Assembly (NCBI GenBank): GCA_900239685.1
Contig: OENT01000249.1
Coordinates: forward strand, 87,704-151,703
Reading direction: 5' to 3'
DNA length: 64,000 nt
DNA from: Rotaria macrura
Taxonomy: Eukaryota; Rotifera; Eurotatoria; Philodinida; Philodinidae
A program made the position numbers and the translations under genes. Positions 40,501-53,823 of this stretch are shown in pieces (positions within the stretch are counted from its first letter, which is position 1; each line of letters begins with the position of its first letter). The notes beneath the pieces are model-generated. The model had not been told where the DNA came from. It did no database searches and saw only the letters and a program-made list of their open reading frames with translations.

Positions 40501-40891
40501 AACTTGACGTAATTCATTTGCCTTAAAACGTTTTAGTGAAATAAATAATAAGTAGAAGCTTTTAGGACTAGCCGAAAATCAACAACGAATCTTTTAATAA
40601 TTTTCAAGTTAACTATTTTAAAAATAGTTCATAACATACATCTGATCCTTGTGATTCTGTTATTTCTCCATCTTCAACTTCTTTCTTATTCATAATAACT
40701 TCATCACCATCCTCATCAAGCGTTATTATTTCACCCTCTTCAACGTTCGATGTATCATCAATAGTTGTCACATCCGGTTGAATTTTGTCATTGGTATTTG
40801 TTGTCATGTTTTCATCTGTTTCTGTTATTCGACAAAGTAGATCAATGAATTCTTGTCGACTAACATTGGAATTTTTTACATCTGTTATCAT
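28539..40891 (-). CDS. ZFC3H1: ZFC3H1-like nuclear RNA-decay scaffold (PAXT connection), 23 exons
   Basis: Transcript-order exons: 40640-40891, 39154-39232, 37990-39095, 37618-37928, 35412-35586, 35274-35354, 35137-35217, 34970-35071, 34861-34904, 33764-33816, 33593-33691, 33417-33524, 33035-33204, 31017-31184, 30822-30962, 30572-30732, 30400-30511, 30268-30324, 30115-30209, 29667-29876, 29486-29608, 29384-29426, 28539-28664. They total 3897 bases, 1298 residues, with every phase agreeing. The N terminus has the E-E-G-E-I and E-D-G-E-I acidic motifs, then a Lys/Arg-rich and polyproline region (exon 3), an acidic I-I-I-K-F-D-D segment, a coiled coil (exon 5), and from about residue 790 a HAT/TPR-like helical half-repeat array (Q-L-W-C-L-Y-L-E-F, S-I-E-L-W-I-E-L). 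In animals ZFC3H1 links MTR4 and the exosome to polyadenylated nuclear RNA. The human protein is near 1990 residues, and I see no intact CCCH finger. The exon 12/13 junction is the least certain. Confidence 0.82.
31185..33034. other. Large intron of the ZFC3H1-like gene
   Basis: This 1850-base intron separates the HAT-repeat exons 13 and 14. I see no embedded gene; an extra small exon cannot be excluded. Confidence 0.5.
36099..36941. mobile_element. Non-autonomous DNA element with nested foldback in ZFC3H1 intron 4
   Basis: The left terminus TTTTAAGGCCCCCACCCCCC with AGTCGATTTTCGTCAAG is inverted at the right terminus as TTTGACGAAAATCGACTTAT followed by GAAGGGGGGAGGGCTTAAA. A second hairpin lies inside: about 36510-36581 (with CATGCAAAGACGCAGGGCAT) pairs with about 36704-36783 (ACCCTGCGTCTTTGCATGCA). 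The block lies within the intron 35587-37617 and has no transposase frame. Confidence 0.65.
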
Positions 40892-40909
40892 CTAAAAGAT
40901 AAAGAAAAG
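40892..40909 (-). promoter_or_regulatory. Polypyrimidine-AG acceptor abutting the ZFC3H1 start codon
   Basis: On the minus strand CTTTTCTTTATCTTTTAG runs directly into ATG at 40891. It is a strong 3' splice site with no upstream exon of this gene visible, because the M13 peptidase gene ends only 195 bases upstream on the same strand. It is a candidate spliced-leader acceptor. Confidence 0.5.
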
Positions 40910-41086
40910 TCCCTCACGATAAATCTTCTTAAATTATTTAAAAACAAAAAAAAAAAGAATAGATCGCTATTTCGACGTCGTTAAAGAAATATTGTATTGA
41001 AATAGAAAAGAAAAGTACACCAAACAGGCTAGGTAACATGAGAAATATTTTGTTTTTGAGAAAAGAAAACAACACAGTTCGAAAGA

Positions 41087-44000
41087 CTACCACAATTGGC
41101 ATTTATTACTCGGATTCATCATTGTTTTTGATTGACATTTAAAAGCTTTCGTAAATTCATCACTATTTTGCACTGTTCCAATTACACGAAAACGTGGTGG
41201 TGAATGTGGATCGATAATCAAACCATTAAGCATAGAATTGAGATTTTCAATTGTACACCAATTCTATGAAATATTGTTTAAAATGAAAAAAAGAAAATAA
41301 CAAAACAAATTCTATCCTACATGAGCAAATGCAATGAAGAATAATTGATCATTGTTATAATCTAAACCTGGTAGACGAAGATCATTATTAGATTTCGAAC
41401 CAGTTTGTTTGTAGTTTTTATAAGCATAGTACGATATTTTTATACCACCATTATCAGCAATATTTTCACCTACAAGAAAACGTTTTTCATCAGCAAATAG
41501 ATAGTTCGATTTGTTGTTTGTAAAGTACTAATGCGTTCAATAAAAGAAAAATATTACGAAAATAAATTAGAATATTCAAACACAGTGTAACTGTTTTGAT
41601 GAGTCATGAGAAATATAATTTTTTCTTCGAATGACTGTATAGTTCATTTTTGATACTATTACGGATAGTGAGAAACTATCCGAAAGTTTTACTTGGAAAT
41701 TATAGAAACGTTGATCGAACAAAGATGATCTCCAGGGTATTTAGCGAGTATCTTCAGTTGACTAGTGACAGTGAGTCTATCAATGTAGTGCATTCAAGGA
41801 TCGAAGTCATCATTAGAAAATGGACCAGTGGGTTGCGCATTTCCGTTTCTGAAGGGAAATCTATTAAAAGTAGTATTGCCCAGAACGTGTAAGAGTGCTC
41901 CATTCAATCATGAACAATATGTTTACGAGGTATTTAGAATAACCCTCCAGTATAAAAAAAAATAGCTGTTTGAAAATGACTGGATCTTTCAGACATATGA
42001 CAGAAAAATGTTGGATTCGTACACTCGGTTTTGGAATGAATTGGATGAATCGATCATTTTGTATATCGTTACATGACAAAAACTACTTATGTATGCTCAT
42101 AGGGAATTTCATCAGGTGTTATATCACTAGTCAACGAAGACGATATCGATTGGATGCGTATTAAATGAGTAATAGAAAAGTCGAGAAAGGTTTTGCTATC
42201 ATCTTTACGAAATGTTCAATAGAAAACCGTGATTCGCCTCAGATCACCTAAGACAACGACTTCATTATTCTTTCGTTTCTGGAGATGCAAATATATGGCC
42301 AGTGAATACTCTGGAAAACAAAACCATTCTAGATGTTTCAATTAACCAATAGTACGCATCGAATGAATATTATCTCTAGCGAAGAACGATATGACCTTTC
42401 AGAAGATTACTCTGTCAGTAAGGAGAAATAAGTCAGATATTTAACATCGTCCAATAGTAATGCACTAAAGAAATAATTTATACACTTTCATGAAGTGCTA
42501 GTGATCTATAATTGCAAATCTGCTCACAGATACACTAGATCGAGTCATAAAAATGACTATCTTCAGTACGATGGTTAACAAAGCAATTATTTGAAAGACA
42601 TGAATTTTTTAGAATCCTTAGTGCCAATTGAATATTCGAACGGCATTCTTGTCAAATAAATTTTTTTAATTGAATATTTTACCAACCTAATGTTCTTTGT
42701 CCGTTGACATTGTGTCCATCAATAGAAAATTCGGAATATTGTTTAATGAAACATGTTGTCTTTTCTTGAAAATTTTTTGTCGAAGAATTTGTCCACCATG
42801 AACGTATGTTTCCCGAAGCATCATATTCTCGTCCTTGATTGTCAAAACCATGAGTTATTTCATGGCCAATAATCGATCCAATAGATCCATAATTAATTGC
42901 TAATGGTAAATCTTTATGAAAAAATGGAGGTTGAAGTATACCAGCTGGAAAAACGATCTCATTCATCAGTTCATTATAATAAGCATTGACAGTTCGTGGT
43001 GTCATAACCCATCTAGAAATACAAAACAAAAAGATTTTCTTTTCATGCCCAACGGTACATTTAATTTTCAGTGAAAATTAAGTCGATTCGTTAACAGACA
43101 TAATAAATGACTCAATCAAAATCACAACTAATTAGCAGAAGAGATTTAATGAAACTTTACTACGATTATATTCTACTCTATGTAGATTGAAACGAAAATT
43201 TCATTTTTACTAAACATTCACCATATGAGTACATCACTGAACTATCACACAATTCTTACTCAGTTGGATCAACTTTTTGTCGAAATTTTGCAATTGCTCG
43301 ACGGTGTTCTCGATTGAGTACTTTAATGCCGTTATTGAAATATTCATTTTCAACCATTGAATAACCGGCATATCTAAAATCAAATTTAATGAAAAGAAAG
43401 TTTTTCAAATAGAACTACTAAATATGTTCACCCGTAGAATTCCTACGTCAGATTCATTTTCGAATTTCCACATTTGTCATGGGAGAAAGCAAAGACGTCA
43501 AATGATATTCGAAAAACTGATGTCTACTGTACTGCATACTTTATGTAGTCAATCGTGTAAAACATGTTGTACAGATAGAAATAGTTGTACTATTCCCACA
43601 CTTTTCGAAAAGATAATAATGCCGGTCCACAAAGAAGGAATCAAAGCTATTTCGAAAGGGACTGTTCACAATCAACAACTTGTCGATGAGATGCATGAAT
43701 TTAATACGGCATATTTGAACTGCTTAATATTCGAACCGAACCGATATTGAAGAATCTTATATATATATGCCTAGTTCATCTACAGTAAATTTAGCTGAAT
43801 GAAAATCAAGCTTTTACAAACCCAAACCGAATGTTTACTAAAATGGGACTTCCAAAAATGTTGTTGTTGTCGTCGTTAAGTATCAGTTCACTCAATCGAA
43901 ATAAAAGATACCCTGACTTACTCATCTCGACTAGTGAATGACGTCGAAAATTTAGTGAAAAGTAGAAAAACTTCGAAGGAATATAACAGAGTGAGATGTC

Positions 44001-47000
44001 AACGAGCATTGTTGTAAATATGTATGAAACTTACTCCTACCAACAACAGCATAGTCGAATTCGATTCTCATATTTTCGTAACATTTTTACAGTCCATGAA
44101 ACTTATTAAATGAATGAGAAATAAGGAAAAAAATGCGTTTATCCACAGTCATGGTAATTTTATTTGTCTTGCTCATGGAGATAACCTAACTAATACTCAC
44201 CGTTCATTTAGTTTAGTTTGATTTTTTACAAAATCAGGATAACCAATCTTTCTATTAATGTTCTCGATTTTTTTCTTCGCTTCAATTTTCGATTGTTCAT
44301 CAATCCATTGTAGTTTATTGAGATTTTCTTGAAAATTTTGACGAATATTTTCAACTAATTCATTAGCTTTCGATTGACTAATATCATCGAATACAGCTTT
44401 GAGATATAATGCACCTACAAGAACGAAGCGAAGAAAAAGTGACGTTTTTATGAAATTTTTCTTTTCATTTACCAAGTCCATACCCAAACGCATCGTCAGT
44501 GCTTCTAACACAATGTTCCCATCGTTCAACCGATGCATCAACACCATAAAGTTCTTTTTTAAATGGTAAAATAAGTTTTTCGAACGTAGGTGACAAATGT
44601 GAAATATGTTCGAATACAAATGAAAATAATAAATAATCGATAACAATATAACTTTTATTTGATGTTAATAAATAATTTGTTAAAATTTTCGATACATTTC
44701 CCATTAAGTCTATAGATAGAACAATCACTTGATCATTATCGTTTAATTTTGTTGGATTTAATGTATTTATATTTAATATATCATTGAAAAATGAATAGAT
44801 ATCAAAGTCTATTGATTGATATAATTCTTGAAATTGTTTTAAATTCAGCAAATAATATGTTTCATTTGGCTTCTGTAAAATTTCCATAGGCACTTAAAAC
44901 GCAAAGAAAAGAACGCAAAAGTTTTTTTTGCTTTTAATCTCTATGAGATAAATAAATCTCGTGGATACATGTATGCTAGACATGTGTAGAGAATAGGAAA
45001 AAAAATCAAAGACTAGGTTCAACATGCTTAACAGTTACCTCTCGATAAAATAGTAAATTCTTCTGGCTAAAATACATAAAAATTTCAATGTTTAGTCAAT
45101 TCTTCATTGAATCATAAGATAGAAAGTGTTCTCATAGATACTAGTTTCAAAATAATAATCCTAAACTGAAACAATTAACAATAGAGTATTTATGCAAGAT
45201 TTCAACAACCAGTGCGGACGAAGTGAACATGACACAAAATTAAACTAATGAACCAGAAGACCAAACTGTCGGTTAACAACCTGTGGAAATTACCGCTACG
45301 ATCACCTTACTCAAGTCTAAGAAGATTTTCTCGATTCTGAGGAATTTTTTGCTGAAGTGCATAGACATTTTCGCAGAGCATAGCAAGCGTTCGTTTTTTC
45401 AAGTCAATCTTTCAACTAGAAACGTCACCTAGCTCACAAATATAAATTGATAGCAGACTTATGTGCTTTTGAAACGAGACGTAACTTATCACGAGATTAT
45501 ATGAATAAAGAAAATGTAAAAATGTCTCCGATCAACTATGATCGAAATTCATTACTGCTATTGATGAGAACCGATAGTAGTTTATCGCTACGTGATGACT
45601 GTTCTAACATTTTTCAAACATGCATGTCCCTTTAAAAATTCAAACGTCATGACTGTCTCACTAAAAAGAAAATTAGTTTCAAGTCATTTCGTATTAGTCG
45701 TATGAGAAAGAAAACGATATTAGAGTATCTATACTTAAATCTTAAAAGAACCAATAGGAGGACGGTAGAGTCTTGTTATGTATGTAGGGCATGAATTCAT
45801 TGAGTATATGCATGACGAAAGCTTTGCGATGCCGCTAACTTTTTGCACTATATTGATCTCATTAGGTTTCTCTAAGAATAACTTACAATTAACGATAGCA
45901 AGTTCTGTTTCAAATTGAATAATATCATTCATACGTTTGATAGAATCATTTCTTTCAAAACCAATTAATTGTAAAATATCAGAACCAACTTTAACATATG
46001 CTTCTCGAATCTAAATGAACGTTAAAATATAATTTTCAATAAGAGAATAAATGTGTCATAGTTACAATTTGATTTCGTTGATTATTTTTGGTTGAATTGA
46101 TATAATAATCTCGATTTTGAAGGATCAATTCAGGTTGATCAATCTTGATTATAGATAAACAAAGAAAAGAAAGAGGTTTAATAGGAACAAAAACAAAAGA
46201 AGCAAAAGAGATTTCATTTAAACAAGATTCACATTAATATTATTCCATGTCGAATTCTTGGCATCAGCACCAATTCTTATTGGCAATATATTGGAAAATC
46301 CATATTGATTTGAAAATAATTTTATTAAATTAACAAATAATTCTTGCCATGTTTGACTTTTATCCAAATTAATCCACTCGTGTAATGTAAAATTTAAATT
46401 CGTTTGAAAGAAATTTTCTAATGGTTGAATATCTAATCGTTCAAGTTCAGTTGTATTCATACATGATTGATAATATTTAATGGCTTGTTGTTCGGCATCA
46501 ATCAGCGTTGATATTGATGTTTGCTCGAGAATATTTTTTAATATAATGCTATTTTTTAGTGTTAAATCTCTTATTGTTGACCATGATGAATAACCTTTTG
46601 GTATAACGTTTGTTTTAATCCATCGACCACAGACAAATTGATGAAAATCTTCGCATGGATCAATTGTTGGATCCATACCAGAATAGATTATATTCGATAC
46701 TTGAATACATGATTGTGTTAAACACAGTGAATTATTAAGATATTTTTTGGAATAAGAAAGACATGCAATAATTATTATAAATAGAATAATTAAAAGAATA
46801 ATTAATATGTAAAATAAATAACGTTCAAGTTTTGTTCGACGTTGGAAAAAGATTTTTAACCTATTATTATTTGCAGAATAGGTTGAAACTTGTCCATTGA
46901 ATTCGATTTGAAATGGTTCTTCGATTTCATTGTCAGGTAAAATAGCCGCTGAATTTCCTGTATTCGAACTGAATTCGTCATCGAAATGTCGATAACGATT

Positions 47001-47003
47001 CAT
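41087..47003 (-). CDS. Neprilysin/ECE-type zinc metallopeptidase (M13), complete
   Basis: Ten exons in transcript order, 46224-47003, 46066-46143, 45894-46010, 45039-45066, 44473-44892, 44201-44414, 43260-43373, 42687-43012, 41321-41469 and 41087-41263, join in phase to give 800 residues. It is a type II membrane protein: cytosolic residues 1-60, anchor about 62-83, then the ectodomain with C-x(4)-C near 96 and D-P-C-E-D-F-H-Q-F-V-C-G-R-W. Catalytic parts are V-N-A-Y-Y (substrate binding), H-E-I-T-H near residue 634 (two zinc ligands and the general base), G-E-N-I-A-D-N-G-G near 694 (third ligand Glu), P-H-S-P-P-R-F-R-V and the C-terminal C-Q-L-W that fits the C-x-x-W ending of the family. 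Members cleave small peptides on the hydrophobic side, so neuropeptides are likely substrates. The start is ATG 47003; the 28-base exon 4 is the least certain. Confidence 0.93.
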
Positions 47004-48964
47004 TATTTTGTTTTTATCCACCACTCGTTCGAATTCGAATGAATCTTACGTAGGAAAACTTGACAAATCAGTTGATTAGAATCTAAACCAATAAACATAA
47101 ACAATCTTATGAAAAAAAAACATATTGCACTCATGGACAGTAGTGACATCTAATGAATTTTACCATTAGTACTATATCTTTCATACAATATTTACTAATT
47201 TATTGTGATAACATCAGATACGTCATATTTAATTAATGATGATGCTGCCAATTCAGACCCGGTGACCCGTTTGCTGAGAGAGAGAGAGAGAGAGAGAGTC
47301 TGCTTATTGAAACAAATATTGAAGGTCGATCTCAGATTGATTGATCAGAGAACATTGTCAACTCTATGAATGATAGAGCTACTTGTTTTTATGTTTCCTT
47401 GCAATATTTTTGACATGAGAGGATTCTTTGAAATAAAAAAATCTTTCTAATTTAATTTTCATTTTTCAAAGTTCGAGAAAAGTGGAAAAGTTCTGCAGAT
47501 GGTCACAACTTTTTGCCTTGTTACTACTAATGCTATCAAGGAATTCACGTTACTTCTAAATTACTCATGAATACAGATACAGACAATGCTGATTTAAGGA
47601 ATTCTATCTTTATTGACTTTGTTAGACGAATTTTGATGGCAGATGATTTTGTAATCCATTTTCTGATAAGAAATACAGTTAAAATATAAATGTACAAAAA
47701 AAGCTCTTATTAGAGTTAACTCTTCGTCGCTCAAGGTTTTTTAGTACTGTTGAACTATGATATAAATGAGGATTTCTTTCTTACATTTCGTAGTTGAACA
47801 CGAAGGATATATACTTAACCTAGGTTTGGGCTTCAAATTTTGGTTATATTCTACAACTGATACAATATGATTAACCGATAGAATTTTTCTTGTATATCTT
47901 CAATCTTTGATGTAAATAATCCAAGATCTCACTGTCAGAATCGAGCAAATCGAGGTCTATATGTATCTTTACCCGATATCGATAAAGAAATACAGGTGAA
48001 AAAGAAGACAGGGTTATGTGAGGCAAAATTTCTCATCTGAAAAAATTTTTCTACGCTTCCTAGTAGAACTTGTAAAGCAAAGAATATCAGTCAAAATGCC
48101 ATTTGTATTGGCAAAATTTTTAGACGATAGATTCAATCCAAACTGAGTTCGGATATTGATGTACGATTTAGTTTTGTTAATATTGCTAGTTTAAACTTAG
48201 AAGTCTCGACTTGTTTTTTCTCATGCTTAGTTCGTAAAACTTTACAATTATGAGCAAAGCAGTGGAGTTTACTGTAAAGTTGATGAATACTAGAACAAAT
48301 AAGGGTAACAACCGATATCATACGACCGCTCTATCTTCTTTTAGAATCAATACTTTTTACAATTAGTCAGATACTTTCCTGATCTAATGAGAGAAACTCT
48401 AAATTGTACGACTGTAGTGTAGGATATCTAGATCAGTGTATCGCTCTTACCTGATAACAAAGATTTATCGTTGCTATCCCAGCTCTTATGGAGAACATGG
48501 AGTTGGTAAAGTATCTACTCGAATAGTACTTCAAAAGTGCTCTATGGTGGTGCACATTTTTCGACAAGAGCTTCAATTACAACTTTAATCGTTGCATCAG
48601 AGAAGGAAACCTGTATAAATTTCGTTGTTTCCTACTAATGTTTGAAACGAATATGATCAGAAGATGATGTCATAATTGTAGGTTATTCTTGATGGTGTGG
48701 GTATTGATTCTCTCTTTTCTCGCCACACCCACACCCTCTGCTATCAATCGACATTAGTCAATGGTAGATCGGAAATCCATGTAATAATAACTGTCACTCT
48801 CGCTGCAGCTGAAGCTATATTTATTCTAGCACGTTCACTGATTCTAAGGTATTATGGTTACTTTCGTTCAACCGATGCATGTTATTGATTTCGTTTTCAA
48901 TAAAATGTAGTGACATAATCATTTGCTGAACCCACGCCTCTCTAACGTGACACCTTAACGCAAC
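47004..48964. other. Intergenic stretch with GA microsatellite
   Basis: This is upstream of the M13 gene. A pure GA dinucleotide run lies at 47276-47298. No gene was recognised. Confidence 0.5.
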
Positions 48965-49700
48965 ATGACTGAATCCAAAACTGACAAAGTCTAAATCTTG
49001 CTCAGCTACTGGGCAATCCGTGCCATAGCTGAACCGAATCATTTGACTCTTTACTATACAAAAACGGCTTTTACAAACAAAACGTACGAAATAGGCGATT
49101 ACCCACAATACAGTCGTGACTAATGACTAAGCGAAAAAATCAAACTTGGCTTAGATGAGTTGTTCTGGCGTATTGAACCATTAGCCTGCCTTGATTTCAT
49201 TCATTCAGATTTTCCGAACTTGCCCTATTTGAGTGATGGTGATTTTCAAATCACTCAATCCAGGGCCATTTTGTACGATCTTGGTCGTAAACGTAATCTC
49301 ATAGGTACGACTCCACACTGGTACTGATGCTCTGTGAAGAGGCACACGATATTCGCGCTAAATTTAGAGCCCTTCACAATAAACCAAACAGTGATTCAGA
49401 TGCCTAGAAGAAATAATTTATCGAGATGATCCTCAGAATATTTTTCAAAATACTCGATGCTCTTCTCACCAAACAGAACAGCAAATTTCCTGTTGATGAT
49501 CAATGGACCGTGGCTGATTTTCTACTTTATGAATACATCGATTATTGCCTCTGCTTTGACGATGAGCAAACATTGCTTGAGCATTATCCCAATGTTCAAC
49601 GACTACTTCAACAAATTTAAGAATTGCTCGAATCGAAAAAATATGTTACAGCAACACCTGCTCAGATACCGATGAACATCAAATGTAAGTGTCGAATGCA
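48965..49700 (+). pseudogene. Decayed Mu-class glutathione S-transferase copy
   Basis: Starting at ATG 48965, reading across stops shows the GST order: a Y-W-A-I-R-A-I-A-E-P segment (glutathione-binding N terminus), [17 protein letters not shown], then D-F-P-N-L-P-Y-L near 49210 and [11 protein letters not shown], and finally the helical C-terminal domain with V-A-D-F-L-L-Y-E-Y. Breaks are stop codons at about 48992 and 49124 (two in a row), a frameshift near 49305, two stops near 49408-49420 and one at 49618. An extra segment of about 18 codons between L-G-L-D and F-P-N-L may be a retained intron. GSTs conjugate glutathione to electrophiles; this copy cannot encode one. Confidence 0.82.
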
Positions 49701-52700
49701 GGCAACTGTTTTTATTAAAAGAAAATTGCTGCCCGGATTTTAGCTGCCAAGTTCTATGCAATTATCATCAAACAAGAGTGAAATCAGTTAACCGTGTGAC
49801 ACTTTAGCGAATGAATTTTACGTAGTTAAAGATGTTCGATGATTTAGAAATAAAGATTACATTCAATGTCAATATGGCAGTTCGAAACATAACATGTAGT
49901 CTAATGATGTCTACTAACTTGAAAGCAACAGTAGCTATAACGATCTTCACCCAAGGAGGTTTGAAACTGTTAGTGTCGTTTAAACAGTATCACATACATT
50001 ATAGTGTGTATTTTAACATCATTATTTGATGTGAATTTCTTGCCCTTTTCCGTTTGGAAAAGCGTTCAAGTGTAATAAACGTTATTTTTGGACAAAAATT
50101 TCGTCTCAACGGCAAAAAAAGCATCTCCTGAACTGTATTACTAACAAGAAGAAATGATCGGAAAGAACGCTTTAAAAGAGATCAAACTCTATTCTGCAGC
50201 AGTCACAATAGCTTTCGTCCTAGCTTAACAGACTCTCTTTGGTGTCTAAATAGATCCGCATACACTGGCCTAAACAAGAAAAACTCCTCCAGCTTATAGT
50301 CGATACATGCATGCCGTTAGTAACTGTCAGCGCAGTGGCAACAAATGGAGCATCTTTCATCACTGTTTCTATTTGAATTTTATGCTGCAGAACAACAGTT
50401 TGTCTTGTTTATGTCAAAGCATGCTGGATGTGGATGTGAATATTCTATTCAGCAACTGCAGAAAACTACCACACTCCCATCGACACCCACGTCTAGGCAA
50501 GCAATAAATTCAATAAAAAATATGAATTTACTATTGTAGATGCAACCGACTTTTATCAGGGTTCTGAACTTGTAGGAGTGCTTTTGTTGTGTAGAACGTA
50601 ATAGGTCACCCTCTTTTATTCTGCGAGCAAAATGAACTAATCTTCTAACTTCGACAATGTCCTTATGGTGAAAACTACATTGACCTTAATCGGAAGCACA
50701 TAAAATACGTTGGCTTCTACTGAAAATAATGAAATTTACAAACAAAGAAAAATATGTTGGAATAGGTAAGTTGCATTGAGTATCGTATCAATGCACACAA
50801 ACAATCGTATATTAATGAAGAAAGCCTAGTCGAATCGGAAAAAGCGCATTTAAATATTCAATCAATAAAATGCTACTGAGTTCTGTGTTGCCACCACATT
50901 TTCATACATTGTTTATGAAAGATACTACATCAAATCTTATGGAAGGAGTACGTGTGCAGTCGATCAAACGATATCATCGTCGAAATAATTGTCAACGACC
51001 GGTATACTTGACAAGAAGCTCTTTTCATGAGGTATTCATGTATTTTCTGTTGAAGGCATCTGTCACTATATCACGTGTAAAAAGGATCCCAACGCAACGC
51101 TCACACTCCACACGTACAGCTAACGCGAGACAAAACTTGAATACCAATCAACAGCCCTATGTCGTAAGATATTTGGGTTCGAGCGTACGACCCGATGAAG
51201 CACAACAATTTCAAAACGGCAAAAAAGTAAGATATCGACAAATCTTCAGAAGGTGAAGTCTTGTACAATCACTCATAAAACGATATAGATCAACGCCAAT
51301 GAAAATATTTGAGTAATAGGAGTCGCATGATCAATGAGAACGAGCATATTACTTTAGCTCGTTGAGATTGTCATATTTAGAAGAATTAAAAAACATTCTG
51401 TGAAAACTCAGACTACCTAGAAAGTCAACAAATAAAAACAAATTATTCATCTTCAATAAAAAAAATTCAAAAATCAACAGAAGAAAAAAATTAACAATCC
51501 AACCGGGAAACGTTAGAATTTTCTGTTTCTATAATCTGAAATCTTTTCTAATATATTTACAGGTTTCTCTAAATTTTCTTGTACTCTGAGAGAATCCAAG
51601 ATGTTTAATATCACTTCTCACAATTTTTCAGATTCTTCAAACTACTCTTGAATATACACCTATTTTCTTGAGCTGACTACGAAATTAAGGTTTTTTACAC
51701 ATTTTTACATTTTTTTTCTGATTTTCCTCGTGTAATCCGACATATTTGTACTCCTGATTATTCATCCGTTTCTCTGGCTTGCATGGAGTTCCATCAGAAG
51801 TGCGCCAGATGTTTTTTGCTTATTCGAATCCCAAGATAATGAATGAACTCGTTGAGAGTATGTCCGTTTCATAGCGAAAATTTCATTATTTTATTTCTAA
51901 TCATTTAAATGATTTTTTCTTTCATTTTTTGGACATTCTAGCTAGCAAGAGAAGTTTTTCGAAGAAGAAAACAGTTTCTAAAAACAGCGTAGAATAATTG
52001 AAAAATTTCTGGAGTATAATTTAAAAGTCCTGTCATTACTATAAGAACCTTAGAGAGTTACAAAAAATTCAATCAAATTAAGTATGTGTGAAATGAAAAT
52101 AAAATATACTAGTATTTGTTTCGGTTTGTCCATGATTGATTGAATTCAGAGTCATGAAATTTATTGTAGAGGTATTCATCTGGTGACCAACATTTGTATG
52201 ATTTTTCTCGAGAACAAATAAAAACAAAAAATAAACAATCAGTACTTTTCCATTAAGAACTTCGGAGTTTTTCGATGGAAATGAAATACTAAATAGACGA
52301 ATTATTTTACTATTGTATTAATTTGTTACATTCTCTAGCCAAAATGGTCGTCAAGAGACAACTGTTAAACACGGAAGAAGGTTTAGCCCATCACTCTTCA
52401 TTTCTGTTCCAGCAGAACTACTGATAGAATAATTATAAAACTCGAGTATTGGTCCCTCTAATACGCCAAAGATAATGACCGTTGCATTGAGAAGAGTTAT
52501 TGAACCATTTGAAAAGGCCTAATCTTTTTCTTTTATGCTAGCATTTGTTTTAGGAAACTAGCATCGATTGCTTAACGTCGCTATCCAATGAAAACGAACC
52601 GCTAGATAAGGGAAAACTAATTATAAAACATCACATGTATCTTTGACACATTGTCAATAGTGACGCTTGTTTTTCCATTTAGTCATAATTTACTTACTGA

Positions 52701-53823
52701 ATATGTATTGATCCTATGAGAAATAGTATTTTAACCTATAATGTGACTGAGTTTATGCAACAGCAACGCACGCTAACCTGCCTTCCTCTTTCTCTGCCCC
52801 ATAGTAGCTACATGGTGCATCAACTGTATTATTGTTTGTAATTCTCTGACCTATAGAAACACTTTCGAAACATATTTAACTGACTAGTTCATCGTTTTAT
52901 CAATCCGTGTCACACGAAAACTCGCAGCAATCTCTGGTGGTGCCTGTAGACAAAACGTCCTTTGTTTAAAAGAATTTCTTTTTTTCTATTTTTTTCCTCT
53001 AAATTATGAATTTTGTAAGCCCTGTATTTCTTAGACGAAACAGTCGCACGAAATACTTTCTTACCCAACAGGTAGCCGATGAAGTTTGCTATAAAATTGT
53101 TTTTTCAAATGTTGAAATTTTGTGCATTGATTAGTTTTGAAAGTCGATTTACAAAATAGCGAATCCAGTAGTTTTTGAGTAGTAAACGGTTAAACAGAGA
53201 AGAAAAACGTGAAGCGTATATCTTCCCAAGAAACATGAGATCAATTGTCGATGGTCCGTGTGAAGACACGAGCATAATAATGTCATTTTGATTTCCGTAA
53301 TTGCATATTATGCTACTTCGTGAGTATCGAAATAGGTGTAACCATCGACTTATGAAGAACTACAAATCGGGACATGATGTTTTTTTTTAAAGAGCGTTGA
53401 GGTTGTTTCGATACATATAAAATCTACACTCAATAATTCCCGCTGTGCTTTGAATCGAATCACTTGATGCTGGATTTCAATATTTCCTTGCAAATACTTC
53501 ACAGTGATCTGTATATGTCGAGTCTTATACGCTTGCACGCCTCTAGGTATTTGTAGGCGTCTATTCTCGGATAAAACTAAATAAACGAATTGTAAAGTTC
53601 AAAGACATTTTCATTGAACATGACAATTGTTTTCCTAGGAGGTTTTATTGCACAATGCTTTACACGATTATGAAAACAAAACTACAAATCAAAAACATCA
53701 CGCAGCCAACGAAGTCGATAAAAGTTCATTCGTGAGAAAGAAACATTATTTCCCATTGATCACTGTCTATCCACTTTCCTGCTTTATATGTAGAGTACAT
53801 CAAAAACTATCACTGCTGATGAT
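49701..53823. other. Long stretch without a recognised gene
   Basis: A 128-residue plus-strand frame at 50870-51256 (basic, Arg/Gln/Ser-rich) and frames at 50307-50539 are open but have no motif or splice support. I record them as unproven. The rest is AT-rich sequence without structure that I can name. Confidence 0.4.

Noticed and set aside
50870..51256. 128-residue plus-strand frame
   Set aside because: It has no recognised motif, splice context or signal peptide; it is recorded as unproven rather than annotated as a gene.
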